Positions 36,302-45,699 of a DNA stretch of 64,000 nucleotides are shown piece after piece. The stretch spans positions 62,001 through 126,000 of the forward strand of contig NZ_JSEO01000009.1 of the NCBI RefSeq assembly GCF_001624705.1. The letters run 5' to 3'. Position 1 is the stretch's first letter. Each line of letters begins with the position of its first letter. The notes under the pieces are model-generated. The model was not told the origin of the DNA. It made no database searches and saw only the letters and a list, made by a program, of their open reading frames with translations. A program made the translations under genes and the position numbers. This stretch comes from Marinomonas sp. SBI8L. Lineage in GTDB: Bacteria > Pseudomonadota > Gammaproteobacteria > Pseudomonadales > Marinomonadaceae.

Positions 36302-38203
36302 ATGCCTAATTATTCAATCCGAACCCGTATTATGCTGTCTGTATTAATCGCGGTAATTATTTCATCTTGCCTTATCAGTTACGCCGCTTATCTTAATAGT
36401 CGCGATGTCGTCGTTAAAAGACTTAATCACACAGAAATGCCGACCCTAGTAAAAAGCATTCGAAACTCAATTAATAATGAAATTAATGAGATGAAGATTG
36501 TTGCACGCTCATTAGCAGAGAATACCGTTTTTATTGATTGGGCTGAAAAAGGCGCTGGCCCTAAGACAGAAAAATTAGTAGTTGAGTACCTTGGTAAAAT
36601 TGCTACAGCGAATGAGTTTAGTAACGCTTCTTTTGTGGATAGAGAGTCTGCTAAGTACTGGAATCAGGATGGTTTTTTAAGGGTGCTAAACCCTAATAGA
36701 GATCAATGGTTTTTTAATTTTAAATCCAGCGGTGAAAATGAGCTAGCCAGTGTTTATAGGAGTGATAGTACTAATCAAGTGGACATTTTTGTCAATTATC
36801 AAGAAGTTGATGGCCGTGGTATGTCTGGTGTTTCTAAACCTTTTGATGACATGGTGGACTATTTGAACAGCTTTAAATTAGAACAATCAGGATATGTATT
36901 TTTGGTTGATGCGAAAGGTAAAGTTAAGGTTCATAACGATAACAGCTTAAATGAAAAAGCATTTTTACAGGACTTGTTTCCAGGTGTGAACAAGAATGAG
37001 CTGTTGTTTAAGCAAGACTTTACTTCCATAGAATTGGATAACCAAGTAATTTCGGCGAGTTATGTTAGTAGCTTAGGCTGGTATGTTATTGCAATCATTC
37101 CTAAAGACGAATTATTAAGCGGACTTAATAGAGGAGCATTTCAATTGATGATTATTCTGCTCTTTACATCTGCTTTTTTTGCCGCTGCTAGCTACTTTAT
37201 AGCCCAAGGTTTGACAAAGCCTATTAGAGATATGGCTACACAATTTTCTGAATTAGGACAAAGCGGAGGTGATTTAACAAATCGTATTGATGAAGACCAA
37301 GCACCTGAAATAAGCGAGCTTGCTAAAGGGTTTAATTCATTCGTTTCAAATATTCAGCACCTTTTTCAAGATGTCGTAAAAACATCCGAGGGTGTTAAGA
37401 GTGCATCTGAAGCTGTAAATAGAGATGCAGAAAATTCTAAATTGGCATCTGATAAGCAAAGAGATGAAGCTCACCTTGTATCTGTTGCTATCACAGAGAT
37501 GGGGAGCACGATTGCAGAAATTGCTGATAATGCGAATGTAGCTGCACAAACTACAAATGATGCTGCAGGTAGAGCGACTGATGCCCAAAATGTAGTAAAT
37601 GAGTCTACCTTAGTAATTAATGGCATGGCTGAAAATATGGAGCAAGTGTCTGCCAATATCGAATCTTTAGCAGAAAGAACAAACAATATTAGCGGTGTAT
37701 TAGAGGTGATCAGGTCTGTTTCTGAACAAACAAACTTACTTGCATTAAATGCCGCAATTGAAGCCGCAAGAGCGGGAGAACATGGACGAGGCTTTGCTGT
37801 TGTTGCTGATGAGGTGAGAGGTTTAGCGCAAAGAACAAATGAATCCACGGATGAGATTCATACTATGATTACCGAGCTGCAAGAAGGTGCTAAGCAGGCG
37901 GTTGAATCAGTTCAAAGCAGTAAAAATCAAGCTAACATAGGTGTTGAGGCAGCTTATAATACTAAGGACTCATTGAAGGTCATCGTTGAAAATATCCTTC
38001 ACATATCTGACCTTAATACCCAGATCGCAGCGGCAACAGAAGAACAATCCTTGGTGGTAAAAGAAATTAATCATCATGTTGTTACCATTAGTGATAGCTC
38101 TGATCAAAGTGCGCATGCTATCGGCAATATAAAAACATCTAGTGATAGTATGAAAGACTCTTCCCTTCATTTAAATAGCCTTGTTTGCCAGTTTAAAGTA
38201 TAG
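36302..38203 (+). CDS. Methyl-accepting chemotaxis protein (dCache-type)
   Basis: Transmembrane chemoreceptor, about 634 residues. An N-terminal helix (about 10-30), a periplasmic double-Cache-like domain (to about 280), a second helix, HAMP (about 300-355) and a long signalling hairpin follow. The tip is [20 protein letters not shown] then [18 protein letters not shown], which binds CheA/CheW. GGAG lies 5 bases before the ATG at 36302; the TTG at 36287 is rejected. It may be co-transcribed with the preceding EAL protein gene. Confidence 0.92.
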   Translation: MPNYSIRTRIMLSVLIAVIISSCLISYAAYLNSRDVVVKRLNHTEMPTLVKSIRNSINNEINEMKIVARSLAENTVFIDWAEKGAGPKTEKLVVEYLGKIATANEFSNASFVDRESAKYWNQDGFLRVLNPNRDQWFFNFKSSGENELASVYRSDSTNQVDIFVNYQEVDGRGMSGVSKPFDDMVDYLNSFKLEQSGYVFLVDAKGKVKVHNDNSLNEKAFLQDLFPGVNKNELLFKQDFTSIELDNQVISASYVSSLGWYVIAIIPKDELLSGLNRGAFQLMIILLFTSAFFAAASYFIAQGLTKPIRDMATQFSELGQSGGDLTNRIDEDQAPEISELAKGFNSFVSNIQHLFQDVVKTSEGVKSASEAVNRDAENSKLASDKQRDEAHLVSVAITEMGSTIAEIADNANVAAQTTNDAAGRATDAQNVVNESTLVINGMAENMEQVSANIESLAERTNNISGVLEVIRSVSEQTNLLALNAAIEAARAGEHGRGFAVVADEVRGLAQRTNESTDEIHTMITELQEGAKQAVESVQSSKNQANIGVEAAYNTKDSLKVIVENILHISDLNTQIAAATEEQSLVVKEINHHVVTISDSSDQSAHAIGNIKTSSDSMKDSSLHLNSLVCQFKV

Positions 38204-38220
38204 ATAGTCAAAACTATTTA

Positions 38221-38247
38221 GAACGACAGATGTGTACTCTGTCGTTC
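38221..38247 (+). terminator. Terminator after the chemoreceptor gene
   Basis: A 10-bp perfect stem (GAACGACAGA and complement) with a 7-base loop lies 17 bases after the stop, followed by CTTTGAATGTTTT. The remaining sequence to 38512 (about 265 bases) shows no gene. Confidence 0.75.
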
Positions 38248-38512
38248 CTTTGAATGTTTTATTAAATTTAGGGCCATCAATAAAGGCCCTATTAACAAAG
38301 GCGTCTATTTTAATCTCTTGATCGAGTCCCCTGTAAATAACCATGTCAAAAATGGTATACCCTCGATGGCAACTAGGCTTAATCAGATGACGCCATTCAA
38401 TTGGCAAATGATGCTAACTTGTTAGCGACTCTTCTTACTTGCTTCATAACCTTTTGTTAACCCCTAGAAGGATATTCTGCCTCCCAAGTTGTATTTAAAG
38501 ACTGGAGATAGG

Positions 38513-39088
38513 ATGAAATTATTCGCATCAATACTAACGGCAAGTGCTATTACAGGCTCTATTTGGGGATTAGTTCTCTTTCAACCTGCTATGGCAGAAA
38601 GCGCAAAACAAGATGAATTAAAGCCAGATGTGAGTATTGCTCAAGCTCATACTCAGGGAGAGAAAAAACTGCCTGAAATAGAGCGACAGTATTTGAATGG
38701 GGTAACGAAAAACATCGCGCTAGAGTCTATGTCTGCACTTTGGGGAGAGTTTGAAGGTGAATGGGTTAAGCAAAACAAATTGCCTGAAAAACTCGATCGT
38801 ATAGTTGTTTTATATCAGGATTTGAATAGCGACTTTACTCAGGCAAAAGTGACAATTGGTTATATCGCACCGGAATACGCGCCATCTAAAGATTTTATTG
38901 TACTTCCCTTAATGGGCAAGGGGAATGAAGATCTTCTTGCCAGTAGAGGCCAATACAGTGTGTCGGAGTTTATCGATGCTTGGGGGCGAATTGATTTTAA
39001 AAAGTCGGTTGATGCGTTAGTTGAGGTGCACTATCTGAGCCCTCAGGGGCAACCTGAATCCAGTCAACTATCTGTCTATTATAAATAA
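38513..39088 (+). CDS. Exported GyrI-like (effector-binding fold) protein
   Basis: 191 residues with a signal peptide ending at AMA around residue 28. The mature part contains ALWGEFEGEW, LDRIVVLYQDLNSDFTQA and KVTIGY, a pattern reminiscent of GyrI-like/AraC effector-binding domains (VYTDYESDYxG...IG), which are normally cytoplasmic. GGAGATAGG precedes the ATG at 38513; a TTG at 38489 is rejected. The membrane hydroxylase gene starts 21 bases later and a two-component system follows, so it may be a periplasmic ligand-binding accessory. No function can be assigned firmly. Confidence 0.65.
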   Translation: MKLFASILTASAITGSIWGLVLFQPAMAESAKQDELKPDVSIAQAHTQGEKKLPEIERQYLNGVTKNIALESMSALWGEFEGEWVKQNKLPEKLDRIVVLYQDLNSDFTQAKVTIGYIAPEYAPSKDFIVLPLMGKGNEDLLASRGQYSVSEFIDAWGRIDFKKSVDALVEVHYLSPQGQPESSQLSVYYK

Positions 39089-39109
39089 TGAATTCGCAGG
39101 AAATCTGTT

Positions 39110-39997
39110 ATGGAATTTATGTCTCAAGCTTTCTCTGAAGCGAGCATTATTTTCACCGAATCTTGGGTGAATAATAACTTCTTAGTGATTGCGACGGCTT
39201 TGTTTGCTGTCGAACTTATACGTTATGCTTTCAAGAAGAAGCTCAGTTGGAACATGGTTGGCGATAGTGCAACCAATTTAATTACCTTGTCATTTTTGTT
39301 AGTCACAATCTTCTTTATTGGGTTGGCTTATGTGGCTGCTTTTACCTATGTGTTCGACAATTTCAGTCTGACGCAATTACCTATCACTGGCTGGAGTATT
39401 CTTGGCTGTTTGATATTGGCAGATCTTGCCTACTATTGGGAACATCGCTTTTTTCATAGTAATGGTCTAGCGTGGGGAACCCACTCAGTTCACCATAGTT
39501 CACCTTATTTCAATATTTCTGTGGCGTATCGATTTGGCCCGTTAGATTGGTTTTTTCCCTTCTTCTTTCATTTGCCACTGATTTTGATGGGTTTTAATCC
39601 CTTCGTTGTTTTATTGTGCGAAACCTTAGTACAGGTCTTCCAAACGCTGCTGCATACAGAAACGGTTCGAAAGTTACCAAAGCCCATAGAAGCCATATTC
39701 AATACGCCTTCACATCACAGGGTGCATCACGCAAGAAACACACAATACTTGGATAAGAACTATGCTGGCATACTGATTATTTGGGATCGAATGTTTGGTA
39801 CTTTTGCCAGAGAAGAAGAGCCTGTGAAATATGGTGTCTATCCTCGAATTAATTCCATCAATCCGTTTAAAGTTTATTTTCATGGGTATACTAAGTTGAT
39901 TAAGCAGCTCTGGCAGGCACCAAATTGGCATTACCGTTTCAAACTCTTGGTTAAGCCGCCAGTTTGGGCTTGGAAACAGGAACAAAGAAGGAAGTAA
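39110..39997 (+). CDS. Sterol desaturase/fatty acid hydroxylase family membrane protein
   Basis: Di-iron membrane oxygenase family. Hydrophobic helices occupy about 15-110 and 140-170. Three histidine clusters are visible: EHRFFH, THSVHHSS and SHHRVHHARN, the last two being HxxHH boxes. WDRMFGTF is also typical. Substrates in bacteria include lipids and carotenoids; here unknown. It sits between the exported GyrI-like gene (21 bases upstream) and a two-component pair (7 bases downstream), which implies an operon and control by that pair. Confidence 0.88.
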   Translation: MEFMSQAFSEASIIFTESWVNNNFLVIATALFAVELIRYAFKKKLSWNMVGDSATNLITLSFLLVTIFFIGLAYVAAFTYVFDNFSLTQLPITGWSILGCLILADLAYYWEHRFFHSNGLAWGTHSVHHSSPYFNISVAYRFGPLDWFFPFFFHLPLILMGFNPFVVLLCETLVQVFQTLLHTETVRKLPKPIEAIFNTPSHHRVHHARNTQYLDKNYAGILIIWDRMFGTFAREEEPVKYGVYPRINSINPFKVYFHGYTKLIKQLWQAPNWHYRFKLLVKPPVWAWKQEQRRK

Positions 39998-40004
39998 CCA
40001 CACC

Positions 40005-40682
40005 ATGGCAATTAATGTCTTGCTTATCGAAGATGATAAAGATCTGTCTGAAGCTATCAGTGATTATATGGAACTGGATGGCATTGAGTTTGATTTTGCC
40101 TATAACGGAGCAGCCGGGCTGAATCTGGCACTAAATCAAACTTACGACATTATTCTCACAGACCTTAATATGCCAAAAATGGACGGTATCCATGTGTGCC
40201 AAACACTCAGACAAAAGGGAATCACCACCCCCATTTTGATGTTAACGGCACGCGATACGCTAGATGATAAATTGACAGGTTTTGCTGCTGGATCGGATGA
40301 TTACCTAGTGAAGCCGTTTGCGATGGAAGAACTGAAAGTGAGGCTGTTTGCTTTGGTTCGCCGAGCACAGGGTGTCGTGACTAACTTAACAGTTGGTGAC
40401 CTGAGCATCGACCTAGATAAGCATCTTGTAACCCGTGCTGGGCAAGTATTAAAAATGCCGCCATTGTGTTGGAAAATCTTAGTTTGTTTGATGCAAAATA
40501 GCCCAAATGTGGTCAGCAAAAGTAAACTAGAAGACCAAGTTTGGGGGGATGATTTACCAAATGCAGACAGCTTAAAAGTACACTTATTTAAGCTTCGTCA
40601 GGCTATTGATGCCCCGTTTGAAAATAAAATGATTCAGACTATTCATGGGGTCGGAGTGGCTATTCGAGAGGTCTCAAAATGA
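40005..40682 (+). CDS. OmpR-family response regulator
   Basis: Receiver with acidic pocket EDD (9-11), phospho-acceptor Asp53 (LTDLNMPKMDG), Thr81 (MLTARD) and Lys103 (VKPFA). The C-terminal winged helix includes VVSKSKLEDQVWGDDLPNAD (in two parts) and KVHLFKLRQAID. Its stop overlaps the ATG of the kinase gene by 4 bases (ATGA), so translation is coupled. Because it follows the hydroxylase gene at 7 bases, the system probably controls the whole 38.5-42.2k operon. Confidence 0.92.
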   Translation: MAINVLLIEDDKDLSEAISDYMELDGIEFDFAYNGAAGLNLALNQTYDIILTDLNMPKMDGIHVCQTLRQKGITTPILMLTARDTLDDKLTGFAAGSDDYLVKPFAMEELKVRLFALVRRAQGVVTNLTVGDLSIDLDKHLVTRAGQVLKMPPLCWKILVCLMQNSPNVVSKSKLEDQVWGDDLPNADSLKVHLFKLRQAIDAPFENKMIQTIHGVGVAIREVSK

Positions 40683-41977
40683 AGCGGGTGAGTATTAAGC
40701 GAGACATCTACCTTTACTTGTTTGGCCTAGTACTGAGTTTGACCACAGTCTATGTCTTGATGATAAGCCAGAGCTATCAAGTCGGCCTGAATGAATCTGT
40801 AAAATATGGCTTTTTATATGAGTTAAAGTTAGCTGAGCAAGAGTATCTGACCAATGGTTCTCCTCCTCAAGCACAGAGTAAAACGCTGCAGGTTTACAGC
40901 GAATTTGAGCAGTTGCCTGTAGCCTTTAAGACACATTTTGATTGGCAAAATTTCAATCCAGATGTCATTTATGAAGAGTATGTAGCAGGTGAGCAAGAAG
41001 GCTCAGGTAACTATTATTACGCCGCGCTTCACTATGTCACGAGTTTAGATACTTACCTTTATGTGGCGTCGCAATATGACGAAGCCATTTATTTAGAGCT
41101 GTTCAGCCAAAACCCTCCCGAGTCTATCAACCAATTGAACTCTGCATTTTTAATGGTGGGAGCACTTTTATTATTTGTGTTTGTACTGGTGCGTTTGTTA
41201 ATTCACCGCCTTACTCAGCCTATTATTCTAATGTCTCAATGGGCGCAAACCTTAAACTTAGAGGACACAGAAAAGCTGGCTCATTTTCGCTATAACGAGG
41301 TACATCATCTTGCTGAGCAGCTGGTTGATAGCGTGAAATCTCAACAAGAAGTGATAGAAAGAGAAGAGTTTTTCCTCCGTGCAGCCAGCCATGAACTGAG
41401 GACGCCAGTCTCCATCATTTCAGCAAGTGGTGACATGCTAACTAGGCTCTCTGATGTGATGCCAAGAGGAGGGCAACGTGCCGTCGCTCGGATTAATCGC
41501 TCTGTTATGACTATGCATAATCTCATTACCAGCTTGTTATGGATGAGTCGTAACAAGTTGCTAGATGTAGCGCTGAACCATATAAATATGGAAAGTTTGG
41601 TGCAAGAAACCTTGGCTAACCATTATTACCTTGCTGACGAAACCAAGGTGACGGCAGAGATTGAGGTGCAAGGCGAGCTGGATGTGGGCCCTTTACCACA
41701 GGTATTAGTTGAAATTGTGATTACTAACCTTATTCGGAATGCGCTTCAACATACAGTGCAAGGCAAGATAGATATTGTCCTATCTTGTGATGGTTTGACC
41801 ATCTCCAATTCGTTAAATGATCAAGCGCAAGGAGACTCTGATGCGTCTTTTGGCATAGGCCTGATATTAATTGAACGCTTATGTCAGAGCCAAGGCTGGC
41901 ATTTTATCCAACAGACGCAAAAGCATTGCTATTTTGCATCTGTGTCTTTCTTAACAAATACTCATCAAGATAACTGA
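40679..41977 (+). CDS. Sensor histidine kinase
   Basis: 432 residues. Transmembrane helices at about 12-31 and 155-176 bound a periplasmic sensor of ~120 residues, followed by a HAMP-like segment. The H-box is AASHELRTPVSI with His238; the N-box is ITNLIRNALQH and the G-box FGIGLILIE. The ATP lid is short. It is coupled to the upstream response regulator. The ligand is unknown; membrane-lipid state or the exported GyrI-like protein are possibilities given the neighbours, which is inference. Confidence 0.92.
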   Translation: MKRVSIKRDIYLYLFGLVLSLTTVYVLMISQSYQVGLNESVKYGFLYELKLAEQEYLTNGSPPQAQSKTLQVYSEFEQLPVAFKTHFDWQNFNPDVIYEEYVAGEQEGSGNYYYAALHYVTSLDTYLYVASQYDEAIYLELFSQNPPESINQLNSAFLMVGALLLFVFVLVRLLIHRLTQPIILMSQWAQTLNLEDTEKLAHFRYNEVHHLAEQLVDSVKSQQEVIEREEFFLRAASHELRTPVSIISASGDMLTRLSDVMPRGGQRAVARINRSVMTMHNLITSLLWMSRNKLLDVALNHINMESLVQETLANHYYLADETKVTAEIEVQGELDVGPLPQVLVEIVITNLIRNALQHTVQGKIDIVLSCDGLTISNSLNDQAQGDSDASFGIGLILIERLCQSQGWHFIQQTQKHCYFASVSFLTNTHQDN

Positions 41978-42039
41978 TAACCAAATCTTAACCCCTTACT
42001 CATTAAACTTAGGTCTAGTTAATCCATTGGAGTATTGAT

Positions 42040-42192
42040 ATGGGAACCTGGATCTTAGAGACCTTGTTGTGGGTGGTCGTGACGCTGGCAGTGTGTATCG
42101 CCATATGGGGATTCTCATTGTCCAACATTTTGCTAGCCTTGGGGATTTCCGTAGGCATGTCTCTTTTAATCGGGAATAGCTGGCGTAGCTAA
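42040..42192 (+). CDS. Small membrane protein, 50 residues
   Basis: An ATG at 42040 with a TTGGAG ribosome-binding site 7 bases upstream opens 50 codons: MGTWILETLLWVVVTLAVCI, then a second hydrophobic half and a SWRS end. It can span the membrane once or twice. It starts 63 bases after the histidine kinase and is followed by a strong terminator, so it is likely the last gene of that operon. No family is recognised. Confidence 0.6.
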   Translation: MGTWILETLLWVVVTLAVCIAIWGFSLSNILLALGISVGMSLLIGNSWRS

Positions 42193-42230
42193 AGCCCTTT
42201 GTTTGTACATTAGTTTTTCCAAGTTATTTA

Positions 42231-42279
42231 TCAAATATGCCTTCAGGTTTGATTCTTGAAAGCATATTTGATTTTTTTT
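42231..42279 (+). terminator. Terminator after the small membrane protein
   Basis: TCAAATATGC pairs with GCATATTTGA (10 bp, extended by a few more pairs inside), and eight T follow immediately. Confidence 0.85.
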
Positions 42280-42288
42280 GAGCTTTTA

Positions 42289-43695
42289 TCAGGTTCTAAT
42301 TAACTCTTTTAGTGATCCCTTACCTTGTTTAGCTGGAAAGTTTTTTAGATTAGGAAACAATAAATCGAGTTGGTTTTTCTCTACACCAAACCAAAGTGCT
42401 AATTCAGCATAGAGCTCATCGGTTGCTAAGGTTGGAATTAACACACCGTCACCAATATCAAGAGGGTTATCTTTACCCAGACTGAGTTTTGGATATTGGC
42501 CAAATACTTGGCCACCTTTCACTTGATTACCCATTACTAAGGTATTGCCGCCCCAACCATGGTCCGTACCGTTTCCGTTGGATGTGAGCGTTCTGCCAAA
42601 GTCTGAACCAGTAAAAGTAACGACCTGATCCGCAAGACCGAGCTCGTCTAGACTGTGTTGAAACTCCCCAAGGGCCTTACTTAACACTCTTAGCATTTTA
42701 CCTTGGTTATTAAGCAGCTCGTCATGATGATCCCAACCAATGTATCTGAGGAAAAATGTTTGCTGTTTGTGGCCTAAGGCTTTTGCACTTTTAATCGATT
42801 GCGCAACCTTGCGAAGTTGCTGTGACAGCTCAGTGTTTGAGAACTGAGTCTTCAACTTGGTACCTTCTAATGCCTCTTTAAACAATTGATGCTGAGCTTG
42901 AGATTGTCGCGTCATAGAAAGATAGGACTGTCTAAAGGGATCATTAGGGTAGTTTTGATTCAGACTAGCTTCGAAGTTTTTTAATAGCAGTTTGTTAAGT
43001 TGATTTGGCATTTCATTAATGACTAACCCCACGCTGCCTTCGTCTGTTATCGAGTAAACACCAGAGTGAAAACCATTTTGCATAATATTATTTCCCGCCA
43101 AGGAAATGTTCATAGGAATACGGGGAGAAGCTTGGTTTGCCTGTAAGGAGTCACTGAGTAAGCCAAACCAGCCACGATTAATTCTGAGTTCAGGTCTTGC
43201 TGTTTGCCAATGTTTAAATTGGTCTGAATGAGACATGAGACCGAGAGGTAAATTAGCGCTTTGGCTATAAAAAAGGGACTTATCTACTGGGGTGATCATG
43301 GGGCCGATATTGGCAACAAAGGCTAACTTATTTTGCTCAAATAAGTGCTTAACTTCAGGCATGCTGGGGTGTAATCCAAAGCGTCTTCCGTCTTGATCTT
43401 TGAATCCATTTAATGACAAAAGCTCACTTTGGTCTAAGGCTAAGTTGCTTCTTGTTTTCTTATATTCTTGATAATGGCTATTAGAGCTAGGTACCAGCAT
43501 ATTAAAGGCATCATTACCGCCGTCTAACATGATAAACACCAATGCTTTTGACTCTGGCTTAATACTCACTAAGGGGGTTTTATTAGCCGAAGATGAAGGC
43601 GCTGAATATACAGGTGCAGCGCCCGCAATGGCTAGGTTTGCAGCAACTGTGACCTGAGCACTTGAACGGATGAATTGCCTTCTTGATAAACTCAT
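42289..43695 (-). CDS. DUF1501 protein, Tat-exported
   Basis: Sulfatase/alkaline-phosphatase-like DUF1501 protein. The N-terminus MSLSRRQFIRSS followed by a hydrophobic stretch ending near APVYSA is a twin-arginine signal. Further blocks are LVFIMLDGGNDAFNMLVPS, DGRRFGLHPSMPEV, VVTFTGSDFGRT and DHGWGGNTLVMG, which carry the family metal-ligand-like residues. The ATG at 43695 has AGAGGT upstream; the longer reading from 43764 adds residues overlapping the DUF1800 gene. It is paired with DUF1800, a widespread but poorly understood two-gene unit. Confidence 0.9.
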   Translation of the reverse strand: MSLSRRQFIRSSAQVTVAANLAIAGAAPVYSAPSSSANKTPLVSIKPESKALVFIMLDGGNDAFNMLVPSSNSHYQEYKKTRSNLALDQSELLSLNGFKDQDGRRFGLHPSMPEVKHLFEQNKLAFVANIGPMITPVDKSLFYSQSANLPLGLMSHSDQFKHWQTARPELRINRGWFGLLSDSLQANQASPRIPMNISLAGNNIMQNGFHSGVYSITDEGSVGLVINEMPNQLNKLLLKNFEASLNQNYPNDPFRQSYLSMTRQSQAQHQLFKEALEGTKLKTQFSNTELSQQLRKVAQSIKSAKALGHKQQTFFLRYIGWDHHDELLNNQGKMLRVLSKALGEFQHSLDELGLADQVVTFTGSDFGRTLTSNGNGTDHGWGGNTLVMGNQVKGGQVFGQYPKLSLGKDNPLDIGDGVLIPTLATDELYAELALWFGVEKNQLDLLFPNLKNFPAKQGKGSLKELIRT

Positions 43696-43697
43696 AA

Positions 43698-45470
43698 CTA
43701 TACCTCTAGAACAGTAAACTCGGGGGAAATGGCAATAAAGAAAACAATGGTTTGGACAACCCATTCAGGGTGTTCTTTATAAGCAGAGAAAGATGACAAT
43801 ATGTGCTGTTTAGAGGTTAACGGTGCTTTCGCGGTTAACAATAAACTGAGTTCATCCACCAAGGCACTGTGTTGCGATGGGTCTTTCGCTGTTTGAATGT
43901 ATTTATCAAAGTTCAGCTTTAATCGATTTTCATGGCGCTGCTGTAGGGTGTCTATATCTAGCTCTGCCACGTTATTAATGCCGCGCTGGCGGCTAATGTC
44001 TGTGCTGACTGCGGGTAAATAGTTAGCAAAAAGCATGTAATACAAATAATTCACATAAGCGATCGAGCTTGCCGAGTTGTGAAGCTCAAACTCTGGGGCT
44101 AATAAATTTTGCTCTTCCAGCGGCCCAAGAGGAGTAAAGTCAGGCTTATAAAAGTTGAATACGGTAGGTGAAGAAAGAGGGTGCTGTTGTAATTGCTCTT
44201 CAATGTCATCACCTATCAGCCATAGCTTTTTAGATGTATTGGAGGCTGAAAATGCCCTTAGAATTTGGGTTGTCCGTAAAATTGGTGACTTGAGTTTTTG
44301 CGATTGAACTAATTTCTGTTTGGTTTTAGTTGCTGATAAAAAACGCTTTTTAGAAACAGTATGTGTAAGTGGATAAGTTAGAATTACTGTTATTGCTTTT
44401 TTTAAATTACCATCTGTACCAAAAGCCGTTGCGACAGCCTTAACGTAGTCAGGACTTGGGTTGGACGTGACCAGTTGGTTGATGAGTTTAGTCGCAATAA
44501 AAGGGGCGGTATTAGGGTGTGCGACTAACCGCGCGCAGACAAGGCTAATTTCTCTCTCGCCTGACTGGTTTGCATCTAGCTTAATATGTTTCTTCAACAG
44601 AGACTTACTCTGTCTGTCATGATACTTTTCGTCGACCTGCATGGCTTTCGTCATATTGACGAAAGGTACTGTTTTATAACGTTTATCTATGTCATCTTCG
44701 AAGCTAACTTGATAACCATTAAAACTTTTATTCCAGAAACTGTTCTCCCATTCAAATTGATAGCTTGAGGCTTTAAGGCCAGTAAAAACACGGGCAAGCT
44801 CTTTGATATCTCTGTTGTCGTAAGTGGGAATATCCAGGCCTTTATCGTTTTGTTTACGACTACCGTCTTGATTAAGTTCGTACAAACCAAGAGTAAATAG
44901 CTGCATGATTTCTCTAGCATAATTTTCATCAGGATGAGTGTTTTGAGACTCGTCAGCTTTTCGGTTATTCATATGGCTTAGGTAAACACCCATACAAGGG
45001 TGACGAGAGACATGTGTCAAAAGGTCGGCATAACTGCCAAAGGCGTGTTTATAAAGCAGGTCGTAATAGCTTGCTAATCCGATAGCATCGAGTTCAAGCA
45101 CAGAGTTATCTGAGATGACTAGTATCTCGCTCAGAGCTTGAGCGACTCTATGGCGTAAAAGGTCAGTGTTAGTGGTGAGGTTAAGGTGCCACCATGCCAT
45201 ATGAAAGTACCACTTGTAGGGCAAAGCTGGGTTATTTCCATCCCCATCTATGGCTGTTTGCCCATGTTTTTTAAGTAAACGGGAGCGGAAATGTTGCCAT
45301 ATCTCTGTGGTTTTCGACTGGTATGGGCCTAATTGGCTAGGTGAGGTATTTAACTCTTCATGAAGCCAGCTATCTATTCCCTGTGTCGTAACTTGCTTAA
45401 TCAGATGCTCATCTGCTCCAAGGCTTGCCTGCATCAAAAACCTACTCACATCGAAAGGAGTATCTTGCAT
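43698..45470 (-). CDS. DUF1800 protein
   Basis: 590 residues. The N-terminus DVSRFLMQASLGADEHLIKQ is the DUF1800 opening (usually R-L-x-AxFG). It continues with RHRVAQALSEILVIS, CMGVYLSHMNNRKA, DENYAREIMQLFTLGLYELN and NVFNFYKPDF-like SPTVFNFYKPDF. No clear signal peptide is seen. The gene stops 2 bases before the DUF1501 start. The pair occurs across Planctomycetes and Proteobacteria and has been linked to exported complexes, but biochemical function is unproven. Confidence 0.9.
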   Translation of the reverse strand: MQDTPFDVSRFLMQASLGADEHLIKQVTTQGIDSWLHEELNTSPSQLGPYQSKTTEIWQHFRSRLLKKHGQTAIDGDGNNPALPYKWYFHMAWWHLNLTTNTDLLRHRVAQALSEILVISDNSVLELDAIGLASYYDLLYKHAFGSYADLLTHVSRHPCMGVYLSHMNNRKADESQNTHPDENYAREIMQLFTLGLYELNQDGSRKQNDKGLDIPTYDNRDIKELARVFTGLKASSYQFEWENSFWNKSFNGYQVSFEDDIDKRYKTVPFVNMTKAMQVDEKYHDRQSKSLLKKHIKLDANQSGEREISLVCARLVAHPNTAPFIATKLINQLVTSNPSPDYVKAVATAFGTDGNLKKAITVILTYPLTHTVSKKRFLSATKTKQKLVQSQKLKSPILRTTQILRAFSASNTSKKLWLIGDDIEEQLQQHPLSSPTVFNFYKPDFTPLGPLEEQNLLAPEFELHNSASSIAYVNYLYYMLFANYLPAVSTDISRQRGINNVAELDIDTLQQRHENRLKLNFDKYIQTAKDPSQHSALVDELSLLLTAKAPLTSKQHILSSFSAYKEHPEWVVQTIVFFIAISPEFTVLEV

Positions 45471-45699
45471 CGAACTGTCCTATTTTGGGTTATTTGATGC
45501 TTAAGTATAGGGATGACTTGGTTATTTTTTGGTAATCAAATTTGCCCATATCAAGTGTTAGGGTAGGGTATTAGCGAGCTGAATAATCCACTCAACCCCT
45601 AATAGTAGAGTTAGGAGCTGAGAGGAACATTTTGGGGATAAAATGAATTAAATAGATTTTTCATATTTGCTTCTATAGGTGATTAACCTCCTTACATAG

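Noticed and set aside
37471-37848. 125-codon antisense frame inside the chemoreceptor gene
   Set aside because: It lies opposite the conserved signalling tip, has no ribosome-binding site or family resemblance, and is explained by codon bias of the real gene.
38171-38407. 78-codon minus-strand frame after the chemoreceptor
   Set aside because: It runs through the terminator hairpin and into the chemoreceptor end, without a ribosome-binding site or recognisable product.
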